Source: Roseburia sp. (GTDB taxonomy: Bacteria; Bacillota; Clostridia; Lachnospirales; Lachnospiraceae). Taken from it: a stretch of DNA of 64,000 nucleotides. Of the stretch, positions 1 through 6,214 are shown in pieces (position 1 is the first letter of the stretch; every line of letters begins with the position of its first letter). The stretch lies in the NCBI GenBank assembly GCA_023664265.1, contig JAMPFV010000007.1, positions 1 to 64,000 on the forward strand, in the 5' to 3' direction. A program made the position numbers and the translations under genes. Under the pieces are notes generated by a model, which searched no databases, was not told where the DNA came from, and saw only the letters and a program-made list of their open reading frames with translations.

Positions 1-60
1 AATTCTATAAATAGGAGCTTTCTTCTGACCCATTCTTCTTAATCTGATTTTTACTGCCAT
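1..60 (-). CDS. rpsP: 30S ribosomal protein S16 (N-terminal 20 codons, cut by window edge)
   Basis: The first 20 codons of ribosomal protein S16 run off the left edge. The visible residues begin MAVKIRLRRMG and continue QKKAPIYRI, the usual S16 N-terminus with its basic RNA-binding start. S16 is a small-subunit assembly protein binding 16S rRNA. It lies 40 bp downstream of ffh on the same strand, the order (ylxM-ffh-rpsP) common in Firmicutes, so it is probably co-transcribed with ffh. Only the start is visible, so integrity cannot be judged. Confidence 0.9.
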   Translation of the reverse strand, partial: MAVKIRLRRMGQKKAPIYRI

Positions 61-100
61 TTTCTTTCACCTCATAACCTTTCCTGTAAAATTTAATTTA

Positions 101-1456
101 TTAAAAAGGAAGCTTAAAGCGACCCTTTTTACCACCTAATCCTCCCATCATGCCCGGGAGCTGCTTCATCATCTTCTGCGACTGCTCAAACTGCTTGATA
201 AAGCGGTTTACAACCGCGATATCCACGCCCGCGCCCCGCGCAATCCTGTGCTTGCGGCTCGGGTTTAAAAGCTTCGGATCCTTGCGCTCCGCCGGCGTCA
301 TGGACAGGACAATCGCCTCCATATGCGCAAGCTGCCTGTCATCCACGGCGGCCTCAATATCGCTCGCCTTGATGCCCATTCCCGGCATCATTCCCAAGAT
401 GCTCGACAATCCGCCCAGCTTCTTCATCTGGTTCATGCTCTCAAGATAGTCCTCAAAGTCGAATTTGCCCTTCTTGAGGCGGGCCGTCATCTCCCTCTCT
501 TTCTCGGCGTCCATCTCGATATTGGCCTCGGCCACCTTGTCAATCAGCGTGAGCACATCCCCCATTCCAAGGATGCGGTTCGCCATTCTGTCCGGATAAA
601 ACTGCTCTATATCAGAAAGCTTCTCGCCCGTGCTGACAAAAATAATCGGCTTCCCGGTAACGGCCTTGACGGAGAGCGCCGCACCGCCCCGGGTATCGCC
701 GTCCATCTTGGAGAGAATAACCCCGCTGACGCCGATCTTATCGTCAAACTCCTTCGCCACATTCACGGCGTCCTGTCCGGTCATGGCGTCCACCACCAGA
801 AGGGTCTGATGCACCTCCACATTCGCCTTTATCTCCTGAAGCTCCGCCATCATGTCCTCATCAATATGCAGACGTCCGGCCGTATCTATGATCACGACGT
901 TATTGTTGTTCTTCGCGGCGTGCTCGATGGCCGCCTTGGCTATGTCAACCGGCTTGTGGCTCGTGCCCATGGAAAAAAAGTCAACCTGCTGCTTCTCCGC
1001 ATTGACGCGGAGCTGTTCAACAGCCGCCGGCCTGTATATATCGCACGCGACAAGCAGCGGCTTCTTGCCCTTGAGCACCAGCTTCCCCGCAATCTTGGCT
1101 GTGGCTGTCGTCTTACCTGCACCCTGAAGGCCGCACATCATAATCACGGTCGTCGCCTTCCCCGGCTGCAATTGCAGCTCCGTGGTCTCGGAGCCCATGA
1201 GAGAGACCATCTCCTCGTTGACAATCTTAATGACCATCTGCCCGGGATTCAGCCCGTTCATCACATCCGAGCCGACAGCGCGCTCCTCCACGGCCTTGAT
1301 AAACTGCTTGACAACCTTGAAGTTTACGTCTGCCTCCAATAGCGCCATTTTGACCTCTTTGAGGGCAGTCTTTACGTCCGCCTCCGTCAGGCGACCCTTG
1401 CTCCTTAAATTTTTGAATACCTTCTGCAGCTTGTCTGTTAAACTTTCAAATGCCAT
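101..1456 (-). CDS. ffh: Signal recognition particle protein Ffh (SRP54)
   Basis: SRP GTPase that binds signal sequences of nascent membrane and secreted proteins and docks with FtsY. At 451 aa it has the normal family length. The helical N domain covers about residues 1-90. The G domain follows, with P-loop GLQGAGKTT at 109-117, the insertion-box motif DIYRPAA at about 139-145, DTAGR near 191 and SKMDGD near 250. The C-terminal M domain (about 300-451) is methionine-rich (GMMPGM, MMKQLPGMMGG) and ends in a basic tail, as expected for 4.5S RNA and signal-peptide binding. The start has a GGAG ribosome site about 10 bp upstream. ylxM lies 4 bp upstream, so the two are one transcription unit with rpsP following. 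Confidence 0.97.
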   Translation of the reverse strand: MAFESLTDKLQKVFKNLRSKGRLTEADVKTALKEVKMALLEADVNFKVVKQFIKAVEERAVGSDVMNGLNPGQMVIKIVNEEMVSLMGSETTELQLQPGKATTVIMMCGLQGAGKTTATAKIAGKLVLKGKKPLLVACDIYRPAAVEQLRVNAEKQQVDFFSMGTSHKPVDIAKAAIEHAAKNNNNVVIIDTAGRLHIDEDMMAELQEIKANVEVHQTLLVVDAMTGQDAVNVAKEFDDKIGVSGVILSKMDGDTRGGAALSVKAVTGKPIIFVSTGEKLSDIEQFYPDRMANRILGMGDVLTLIDKVAEANIEMDAEKEREMTARLKKGKFDFEDYLESMNQMKKLGGLSSILGMMPGMGIKASDIEAAVDDRQLAHMEAIVLSMTPAERKDPKLLNPSRKHRIARGAGVDIAVVNRFIKQFEQSQKMMKQLPGMMGGLGGKKGRFKLPF

Positions 1457-1460
1457 GCAA

Positions 1461-1820
1461 TCAAAGCTCCTCTATTATTTCATTTGACAGCCGTTTTATT
1501 TCCTCGTCATCCGTCAATGCATTGATTCTCTGTATTCGGTCTCTGATCCTGCCGAATTTGTCCACCAGCCGAAGCTTCTCCTCATAACCAATCAAAATCC
1601 TGTCGCACCGCTTGATAATGTCATGGACGCCCTGTCTGCTGATGCCCTGCTCGTCTGCAATCTCGCCAAGCGACAGATCGTTCAAGACCGCGTCCGCATA
1701 AATCCGCCTCTGGTGCTGCGTCAAAAGCTCGCCGTAGAAGTCAAAAAGCATTCCCTTGTATTCCAACCGCTCAAGCGTCCGCCCGCTTCCCGCGGCATCC
1801 TTTATTTCCTCTGCGCCCAC
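1461..1820 (-). CDS. ylxM: YlxM family SRP-associated helix-turn-helix protein
   Basis: Small (119 aa) putative DNA-binding protein of the YlxM/p13 family, almost always encoded directly before ffh. The recognisable core starts at about residue 25 ([18 protein letters not shown]), followed by a sigma-70 region 4-like helix-turn-helix ([19 protein letters not shown]). Its cellular role is poorly defined; a link to SRP function is known from streptococcal work. The chosen start is GTG at 1820, which has a GGGGAG ribosome site 5 bp upstream and lies downstream of the promoter at 1857-1885. The internal ATG at the start of the conserved core is the alternative. It ends 4 bp before ffh, implying tight co-expression. 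Confidence 0.88.
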   Translation of the reverse strand: MGAEEIKDAAGSGRTLERLEYKGMLFDFYGELLTQHQRRIYADAVLNDLSLGEIADEQGISRQGVHDIIKRCDRILIGYEEKLRLVDKFGRIRDRIQRINALTDDEEIKRLSNEIIEEL

Positions 1821-1856
1821 ACTGCTCCCCCGCTTCCCGCATCACGCGACGATACA

Positions 1857-1885
1857 AGAATACTATATAAAAAAGCAGGTGTCAA
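1857..1885 (-). promoter_or_regulatory. Sigma-A type promoter of ylxM-ffh
   Basis: Read on the minus strand, TTGACA is followed by exactly 17 bp and TATTCT. It lies about 37 bp before the ylxM GTG, so the leader is short. This is a sequence match to the housekeeping consensus only. Confidence 0.7.
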
Positions 1886-1939
1886 GTATTTTTTCTTTAC
1901 AGACAAATATTTGTGGTGTAAGTGTAAAATAAATTATGA

Positions 1940-1968
1940 TTGCCTTTACTCTTTGACTATGATAGAAT
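1940..1968 (+). promoter_or_regulatory. Promoter of the small hydrophobic toxin gene
   Basis: TTGCCT, a 17-bp spacer and TAGAAT on the plus strand put a start site near 1975, giving a leader of about 60 nt before the ATG at 2037. It is one half of a convergent pair with the antisense promoter at 2238-2266. Confidence 0.6.
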
Positions 1969-2036
1969 ACTCCACAAGGACAACCGTGTTGCAGGGTGGG
2001 CTGACCCGATATTCCCATGGAATGGAGGTGATGCCT

Positions 2037-2126
2037 ATGAAAAATCGTTTCGATTTTAAGGATGTAATGACCTTTGGTCTCTTCCTTTTGGCATTGCTTA
2101 CATTCGTTTTTACGTTTTGTAAGTAA
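2037..2126 (+). CDS. Putative holin-like (Hol-Tox type) type I toxin, 29 aa
   Basis: A 29-residue ORF with one hydrophobic segment (VMTFGLFLLALLTFVFTF) after a short polar N-terminus (MKNRFDFKD) and a short CK tail. This is the layout of small membrane peptides annotated as putative holin-like toxins in Firmicutes. GGAGG at 2024-2028 is 8 bp from the ATG at 2037, so that start is preferred over the in-frame ATG at 2031, which is too close. The gene has its own promoter upstream, a strong bidirectional hairpin just after the stop and a convergent promoter beyond it. This is the architecture of a type I toxin-antitoxin unit (inference). Its action would be at the inner membrane. Toxicity cannot be read from sequence. 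Confidence 0.72.
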   Translation: MKNRFDFKDVMTFGLFLLALLTFVFTFCK

Positions 2127-2136
2127 TTCTACATAG

Positions 2137-2179
2137 AAAAACCACCCCTAAACTTTGACCGAGTGACGGGGTGGTTTTT
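2137..2179. terminator. Bidirectional terminator shared by toxin mRNA and antisense RNA
   Basis: A perfect 12-bp stem (AAAAACCACCCC at 2137-2148 with GGGGTGGTTTTT at 2168-2179) encloses a 19-nt loop. Both strands end in a U run, so it can stop transcription from either side. Convergent RNAs ending here would be complementary over the whole hairpin, including the loop. Confidence 0.8.
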
Positions 2180-2231
2180 CTATCCCAAAATTGGTCAACC
2201 CACCTTGTGGGCGGTTGTTCCTTTTTATTAC
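2137..2231 (-). ncRNA. Predicted antisense RNA (type I antitoxin candidate), about 95 nt
   Basis: No ORF is needed to explain this stretch. A consensus promoter at 2238-2266 points left, giving a start near 2231, and the shared terminator ends the transcript near 2137. The predicted RNA has a 5' hairpin (CCCAC-AAG-GTGGG) and a 3' terminator hairpin complementary to the toxin mRNA 3' end. The layout resembles the Fst/RNAII par locus, where the two RNAs converge on one terminator. The RNA is inferred from promoter and terminator only. Confidence 0.6.
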
Positions 2232-2237
2232 GCATTT

Positions 2238-2266
2238 ATCATAACACGCTTCCTTTGATTTTTCAA
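2238..2266 (-). promoter_or_regulatory. Strong promoter of the predicted antisense RNA
   Basis: On the minus strand TTGAAA, an exact 17-bp spacer and TATGAT form a near-consensus sigma-A promoter. It faces the toxin gene and no minus-strand ORF follows it, which argues for a regulatory RNA. It is closer to consensus than the toxin promoter, as expected if the antitoxin RNA must be in excess. Confidence 0.72.
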
Positions 2267-2285
2267 TAAAAACTGTGTAATTTAT

Positions 2286-3035
2286 TCATTTTGATTGTAC
2301 CATTTTCAAAAATTTCTTATCGTTAAATTGTTCATTTGTAAGAAATTCTCCATTATAAAACATTGCATAAGATGTGCATGGACTCGGCGCTGTCTGTGCC
2401 TGTTCTTTACTTTGAATATGAATTGCCTTAAAGGGAATATTATTCTCTAAAGCAGTCTGTTCAACAATAGGCACATATTTACCATTAAAAGGGCATTGGC
2501 TTGTATAGTAAAGAACATATCCATTTTCTTCAATATGAGGGTGTCTTGCAGATTCCGTAAATTGTGGAATCATTGCCTTATCATCAAAAGGAAAATACAT
2601 TAGATTGATGCCCGCATCTGATACGTCCGCAACTTTAAATCCTTTATACAATAAGTGTTTTGGGTCGGATAAAAATGGTTTCTTCTTTGCTGAGGAAAGA
2701 ATGCAAAGTCCCGATTTCCCTTTTTCTTTAGAATCCTTAATACATGCATTCAGTAAATCATTTGAGTATCCATGCCCTTTGAATGAACCTGATACCCAAA
2801 AACAGTCTATATACATATAGTTTTCCGCAATAATAGGCACCCACGCATTTTCTGCCGGAATATACTCAATAAAGCATTTTCCTCTCTCTGTGCTTTTCAG
2901 AAAAACAAGCCCATCATCAAAGCAGTTCATCATCCAGTCTTTTTTAGACGAAACTTGTACATCTTTATTATTTGATATGGCGCAGCAGATATGTTCCTTA
3001 TCAATATTTTCTTTTGTTACTCTGATATATTCCAT
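2286..3035 (-). CDS. GNAT family N-acetyltransferase with C-terminal YoaP-like domain
   Basis: About 249 aa. The N-terminal half looks like a GNAT fold: a central strand (MYIDCFWVSGSFKGHGYS) is followed by the acetyl-CoA loop-like GHGYSNDLLNACI, then SGLCILSS and the terminal LYKGFKVADV. The C-terminal part carries the YoaP-like domain, including YVLYYTSQCPFNGKYVP and the closing FYNGEFLTNEQFNDKKFLKMV. YoaP proteins are a conserved family of unknown substrate. The start at 3035 (MEYIRVT) is chosen because GGAA lies at suitable spacing; an in-frame start 15 bp upstream is weaker. The gene is much more AT-rich than its neighbours, suggesting acquisition. Confidence 0.8.
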   Translation of the reverse strand: MEYIRVTKENIDKEHICCAISNNKDVQVSSKKDWMMNCFDDGLVFLKSTERGKCFIEYIPAENAWVPIIAENYMYIDCFWVSGSFKGHGYSNDLLNACIKDSKEKGKSGLCILSSAKKKPFLSDPKHLLYKGFKVADVSDAGINLMYFPFDDKAMIPQFTESARHPHIEENGYVLYYTSQCPFNGKYVPIVEQTALENNIPFKAIHIQSKEQAQTAPSPCTSYAMFYNGEFLTNEQFNDKKFLKMVQSK

Positions 3036-3113
3036 CGTGATTCCTTCCATAAATGCCGATTAATCTTTTTTACGATTGACTTTGCCACTATCCCGTCCCC
3101 GCCGCAAATCGGC

Positions 3114-3527
3114 TCAGGGCTGCAGCTCCTTGCAAATTTTCAGTATATTACGCCCGTTTTTATATTCATATGTAATCTCGTCCATGTTTTTCTTTACGAT
3201 ATAGATTCCCAAGCCGCCGACGCCCCGCTCCTCCGCGGACAGCGTTATATCCGGATCCTCCTTGGCAAGCGGATCATAGGGAACGCCCTGATCGATAAAG
3301 GTTATCACGACTGAGAGCGGATTTTCTACCACCTCGACCCGCACCGTCGCGGGACCTGCCCCGGGGTGATACGCATAGCGGGCAATATTGCTGAACAGCT
3401 CGTCAATCGCAATGTCAATCTGCGCCTGCGCCTTCATCGGGCATCCGTACTGCTCCAACTGTTCATCCACAAATTCCGTGATGACAGGGATACTTTCCAA
3501 TGCTGCCTCCACTGTCAATTCTTTCAT
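3114..3527 (-). CDS. ATP-binding anti-sigma regulatory factor (RsbW/SpoIIAB-like kinase)
   Basis: A 137-aa GHKL-type serine kinase of the anti-sigma family. The N box lies around residues 38-52 (IDIAIDELFSNIARYAY, Asn-47), the G1 box is DQGVPYDPL at 79-87 and the G2 box is GVGGLGIYIVKK at 102-113. Such proteins bind a sigma factor or other partner and phosphorylate a STAS-domain antagonist. The STAS gene lies 24 bp upstream on the same strand and is the obvious partner. No sigma factor gene is adjacent, so the target is unknown; it could be a non-sigma output as in other partner-switching modules. Confidence 0.88.
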   Translation of the reverse strand: MKELTVEAALESIPVITEFVDEQLEQYGCPMKAQAQIDIAIDELFSNIARYAYHPGAGPATVRVEVVENPLSVVITFIDQGVPYDPLAKEDPDITLSAEERGVGGLGIYIVKKNMDEITYEYKNGRNILKICKELQP

Positions 3528-3551
3528 ATACCGCCCCCTGCGCTTCTATTC

Positions 3552-3854
3552 TTATTCTATGTTCAGAATATCCAGAAATCCCGTGGCCTCAAAGACTTCG
3601 TTAATGGTATCGTTTACATGGCGTATCACCAGTTCCCCCCTGCCCCGCTTCATAAATACCTTGTGCGCAGACAGGAGCACGCGCAGTCCTGCGGAGGATA
3701 GAGACTCCAAATCCTGAAAATCCAGTATCATCTTTTCCGTGCCGTCAAGGCTCGCGATAATCGCTTCCCCAAATTGCAGCGCCGTCGTGGTATCCAACCG
3801 CCCTATCGGTGCAATCGTAATTTCTTTCCCGTTTTCCGTCTTCTCGATTGTCAT
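3552..3854 (-). CDS. STAS domain anti-sigma factor antagonist
   Basis: A 100-aa single STAS domain protein (SpoIIAA/RsbV type). The conserved phosphorylation loop appears as DLESLSSAGLRVLLSAH, with Ser-53/54 the likely target of the partner kinase encoded just downstream. When unphosphorylated, such antagonists sequester the anti-sigma kinase. A GGGGG ribosome site precedes the ATG. It forms a two-gene partner-switching operon with the kinase at 3114-3527. The lack of a sigma gene or PP2C phosphatase nearby means the full circuit is elsewhere on the chromosome. Confidence 0.88.
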   Translation of the reverse strand: MTIEKTENGKEITIAPIGRLDTTTALQFGEAIIASLDGTEKMILDFQDLESLSSAGLRVLLSAHKVFMKRGRGELVIRHVNDTINEVFEATGFLDILNIE

Positions 3855-3898
3855 TGCAATCCGTCCCCCTCTGTTTCACTGTCTCGTCAAAGCGTCCA

Positions 3899-3914
3899 CA
3901 TGCTAATTAGCATG
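3899..3914. promoter_or_regulatory. Perfect 16-bp palindrome upstream of the STAS/anti-sigma pair
   Basis: CATGCTAATTAGCATG reads identically on both strands. It lies 45 bp upstream of the STAS gene start in an otherwise empty 214-bp gap. A perfect palindrome there is suggestive of a dimeric regulator site, but no regulator can be named. Confidence 0.35.
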
Positions 3915-4068
3915 CAAATTACTGCGTGTCAGTTATTACTAGGATAAACGTACCATAAATCCGCTATTTTTCAACAATGTGGGAACCATTTGCATTTTTT
4001 CAGGTATCTTTTACCAAAATCTTATAAAGTCAAAAGCATTACTCAAGTGAATGAATAATGCTTTTTCA

Positions 4069-4281
4069 TCAAACCGCCTCACTACTGAATAAATGCGGCT
4101 CCGGTATTGTCTCACCATCCTCTAAAGCCGTTTCAATCCATAATTCTTTGGCGATATCAATCTCTTTCAAGGCCTCTTCCTTTGTTTCCCCATGCGCCAT
4201 ACATCCGGGCAATTCCGGAATGCTCGCGACATATATTTTATCTTGTGGGTCATATTGCATAAAAACAGAATACTCCGCCAT
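4069..4281 (-). CDS. HicB family antitoxin-like protein (no HicA partner nearby)
   Basis: A 70-aa protein with the degenerate RNase H-like HicB fold: MAEYSVFMQYDPQDKIYVASIPELPGC then AHGETKEEAL and an amphipathic helix. The start at 4281 has AAGGAGG 8 bp upstream, better than the in-frame start at 4305. It lacks the extra C-terminal DNA-binding domain seen in longer HicB proteins. No HicA-type toxin ORF is found in the 147 bp upstream or the gap downstream, so it appears to be an orphan. HicB-like proteins without HicA are common and may have other roles. Confidence 0.75.
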   Translation of the reverse strand: MAEYSVFMQYDPQDKIYVASIPELPGCMAHGETKEEALKEIDIAKELWIETALEDGETIPEPHLFSSEAV

Positions 4282-4452
4282 TGTTTGAACCTCCTTATAA
4301 ACCATATTTTATGATGATATGCCTTAATTGCCTGACTTGATACCCCTTCGCTTTTGAACCGACATTCTGTATCGTCATGCGTTCCTTTATTTTTTAGTCC
4401 CTTTTTGGAAAAGTGTTCCTATATCAACCGCTTTATAGCCGGAATTTGTGAA

Positions 4453-4941
4453 TTAAAAATCAACGGTAAATATAACCTGATAATTTCCCTTTAACGCATT
4501 TTCATAAAAGGAGAGTATCTCTTCACTCCAACCTAAAGTATGCTCTAATCCGTCATCGTCTTTATACAGAAAACTTTCATCCTCAATCTTCCAAAGATTA
4601 TTTCGTATCAATTCTTGTAAGTTGTTCCGGTGTAAATATTCAACTATTTTTTCTATATCATATTGATTTTTTAAGGTAATTACATCGTCATCCTCATCTA
4701 CCAAAAATTCCCCGCCAAATACAATGTTCGTTGGAATCTTGTTTGCATCATTCCACTTACCATCTCCCAAACAATACTGAATCCCTTCCCACGCCTTATC
4801 CAATTCACAACTGCGAGGTGTACCAAACAGTTTTTCTTCAATTTCATTTAGCATATAATCATACCGTTCTGCCATAGGCATGGAGCAAAGTTTATTTACT
4901 TCATCGTCCTCCAACGCATAGAGCATGGCTAATCTTGACAT
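4453..4941 (-). CDS. DUF1877 (YfbM-like) family protein
   Basis: A 162-aa protein of the YfbM/DUF1877 type. Family features seen are an N-terminal MSRLAMLYALEDDEV, the segment LDKAWEGIQYCLGDG near residue 50, the acidic FGGEFLVDEDDDVITL near 75 and a C-terminal ENALKGNYQVIFTVDF. The function of the family is not established. The start at 4941 has a GGAGAGG ribosome site; the upstream in-frame stretch is not homologous-looking. The gene is AT-rich and sits alone in the accessory patch next to the orphan hicB. Confidence 0.75.
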   Translation of the reverse strand: MSRLAMLYALEDDEVNKLCSMPMAERYDYMLNEIEEKLFGTPRSCELDKAWEGIQYCLGDGKWNDANKIPTNIVFGGEFLVDEDDDVITLKNQYDIEKIVEYLHRNNLQELIRNNLWKIEDESFLYKDDDGLEHTLGWSEEILSFYENALKGNYQVIFTVDF

Positions 4942-5140
4942 AACACCCTCTCCTTTCAAATCCCGACTGTAAATACAATTATAACTTGGTTTTAACAGGT
5001 ACACAATTCCGAAAAGGGAGATTTTTTATAATATGATATATGTGACCCCTTTTGTCCCTTTACATCAAATCCAAAATCAATTTCATCCACCTGTGTTTTT
5101 TTATTATATCATAACCTTTTCAAGCATAAATGCCGGTTAT

Positions 5141-6022
5141 TCAGAGCACATCCCGCGTGATGTCCTTATATCCCTCCCCGAAAATCTCGCTTGCGGAGGA
5201 AATAATCATAAACGCGCTCGTGTCCTCCTCCTTCACAATCTCTTCAATCTTAGGCGCCATCTGTTTCCGGGTCACAATCATCAGCAGCTCCTTAGGCGCG
5301 TTGGTGTATGCGCCTCGCGCGGGGATGATGGTCGCCGTAATATCGAGGTCTGTCAGTATCTTCTGCTTCATCCGCTCCGGATGATTGCTGATAATATAAA
5401 TCAGCTTCGCCTCATCGCCGCCATAGAGCACATAGTCCATCACGATGGAATCCACGACAACCGTGATACCTGCATAAAAGGCGACTGTCATATTCCGAAA
5501 CACCACCCATGACGCCAAAATGACAGCCGCATCAAACAGCAGGAACAGTTTGTTCGTCTTGATGTGCTTCCACTTTGTCCGCAATACCTTGATGATAATA
5601 TCAACGCCGCCCGTGGTGGCTCCCGCCCGAATCACGATCGCAAGCGCAATCCCCACGAACGCCCCGCCGACAACCGCCGCAATCAGCAGATCCTCCGTCA
5701 CCGCGCCAAACGGCGTCAGCGCATTGATGAACACCGTGATCATTGCCAGCGCGTACATCGTCGAACAGATGAACCGCCAGCCGAATTTCCACAGTCCCAG
5801 AATCACGATCGGCACATTCAAAATCAAATTGAGCGTACCGGTCGGAATCGGGGCAAAGCGGTTTATCAGGATGGCGATACCCGTCACGCCGCCCGGGGCG
5901 ATGTCGTTCGGATCCAGAAACAGACTGATGGCAGCGGCATAGATCAATGCCGCCGCCGTAATCATAATGTACGCTTTTACCCGTTTTGCAATCCTGTCGC
6001 TTTTTCTTATAACCTTCTCCAT
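5141..6022 (-). CDS. YitT family membrane protein (DUF161 + DUF2179)
   Basis: A 293-aa integral membrane protein. The N-terminal 200 residues hold five to six hydrophobic helices, including the family signature DPNDIAPGGVTGIAILINRF near residue 37. The last 80 residues are a soluble ferredoxin-like DUF2179 domain (LIYIISNHPERMKQKIL to SEIFGEGYKDI). YitT proteins are widespread in Firmicutes, and the transported substrate is not established. A GGGAG ribosome site precedes the ATG. The gene follows threonine ammonia-lyase, but a hairpin repeat (6088-6214) separates them, so read-through is uncertain. Confidence 0.88.
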   Translation of the reverse strand: MEKVIRKSDRIAKRVKAYIMITAAALIYAAAISLFLDPNDIAPGGVTGIAILINRFAPIPTGTLNLILNVPIVILGLWKFGWRFICSTMYALAMITVFINALTPFGAVTEDLLIAAVVGGAFVGIALAIVIRAGATTGGVDIIIKVLRTKWKHIKTNKLFLLFDAAVILASWVVFRNMTVAFYAGITVVVDSIVMDYVLYGGDEAKLIYIISNHPERMKQKILTDLDITATIIPARGAYTNAPKELLMIVTRKQMAPKIEEIVKEEDTSAFMIISSASEIFGEGYKDITRDVL

Positions 6023-6087
6023 ATTACTCCCTTTGCCGCTTTCGGCGGCAATACAGACGATGCGAAATTGAATATATTGGCAGTGTT

Positions 6088-6214
6088 TAGGGAAACGCTG
6101 ATTAAAGCGTTTCCCGCACCGGATTTGCGTTGCGAAGCAACATTTTCCCTTGCAAATCCGTGTGCATCTGCCAGAGGCTCTAAGGAAGCGGTGATATAAT
6201 CAGCGCTTCCTTAG
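6088..6214 (+). repeat. Multi-hairpin repeat, copy A (MITE-like, 127 bp)
   Basis: The element starts TAGGGAAACGCTGATTAAA and ends with a segment whose reverse complement starts CTAAGGAAGCGCTGATTA, so the ends are imperfect terminal inverted repeats of about 18 bp. Each end also folds by itself (GGGAAACGCT...AGCGTTTCCC; AAGGAAGCG...CGCTTCCTT). The middle has a large stem (GGATTTGC...GCAAATCC) with an inner GTTGC-GAA-GCAAC hairpin. Near-identical copies are at 48782-48908 (reverse orientation) and 61924-62068, with a half copy at 43361-43395. The right end supplies the stop codon of the threonine ammonia-lyase gene. Confidence 0.85.

Noticed and set aside
323..1342. Long plus-strand open frame opposite ffh
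   Set aside because: Its codons are the mirror of the strongly conserved ffh gene; low-complexity His/Arg/Leu translation and no ribosome site.
4306..4452. Possible hicA toxin next to hicB
   Set aside because: No frame of 55-80 codons with a dsRBD-like pattern on either strand; several stops in all frames.
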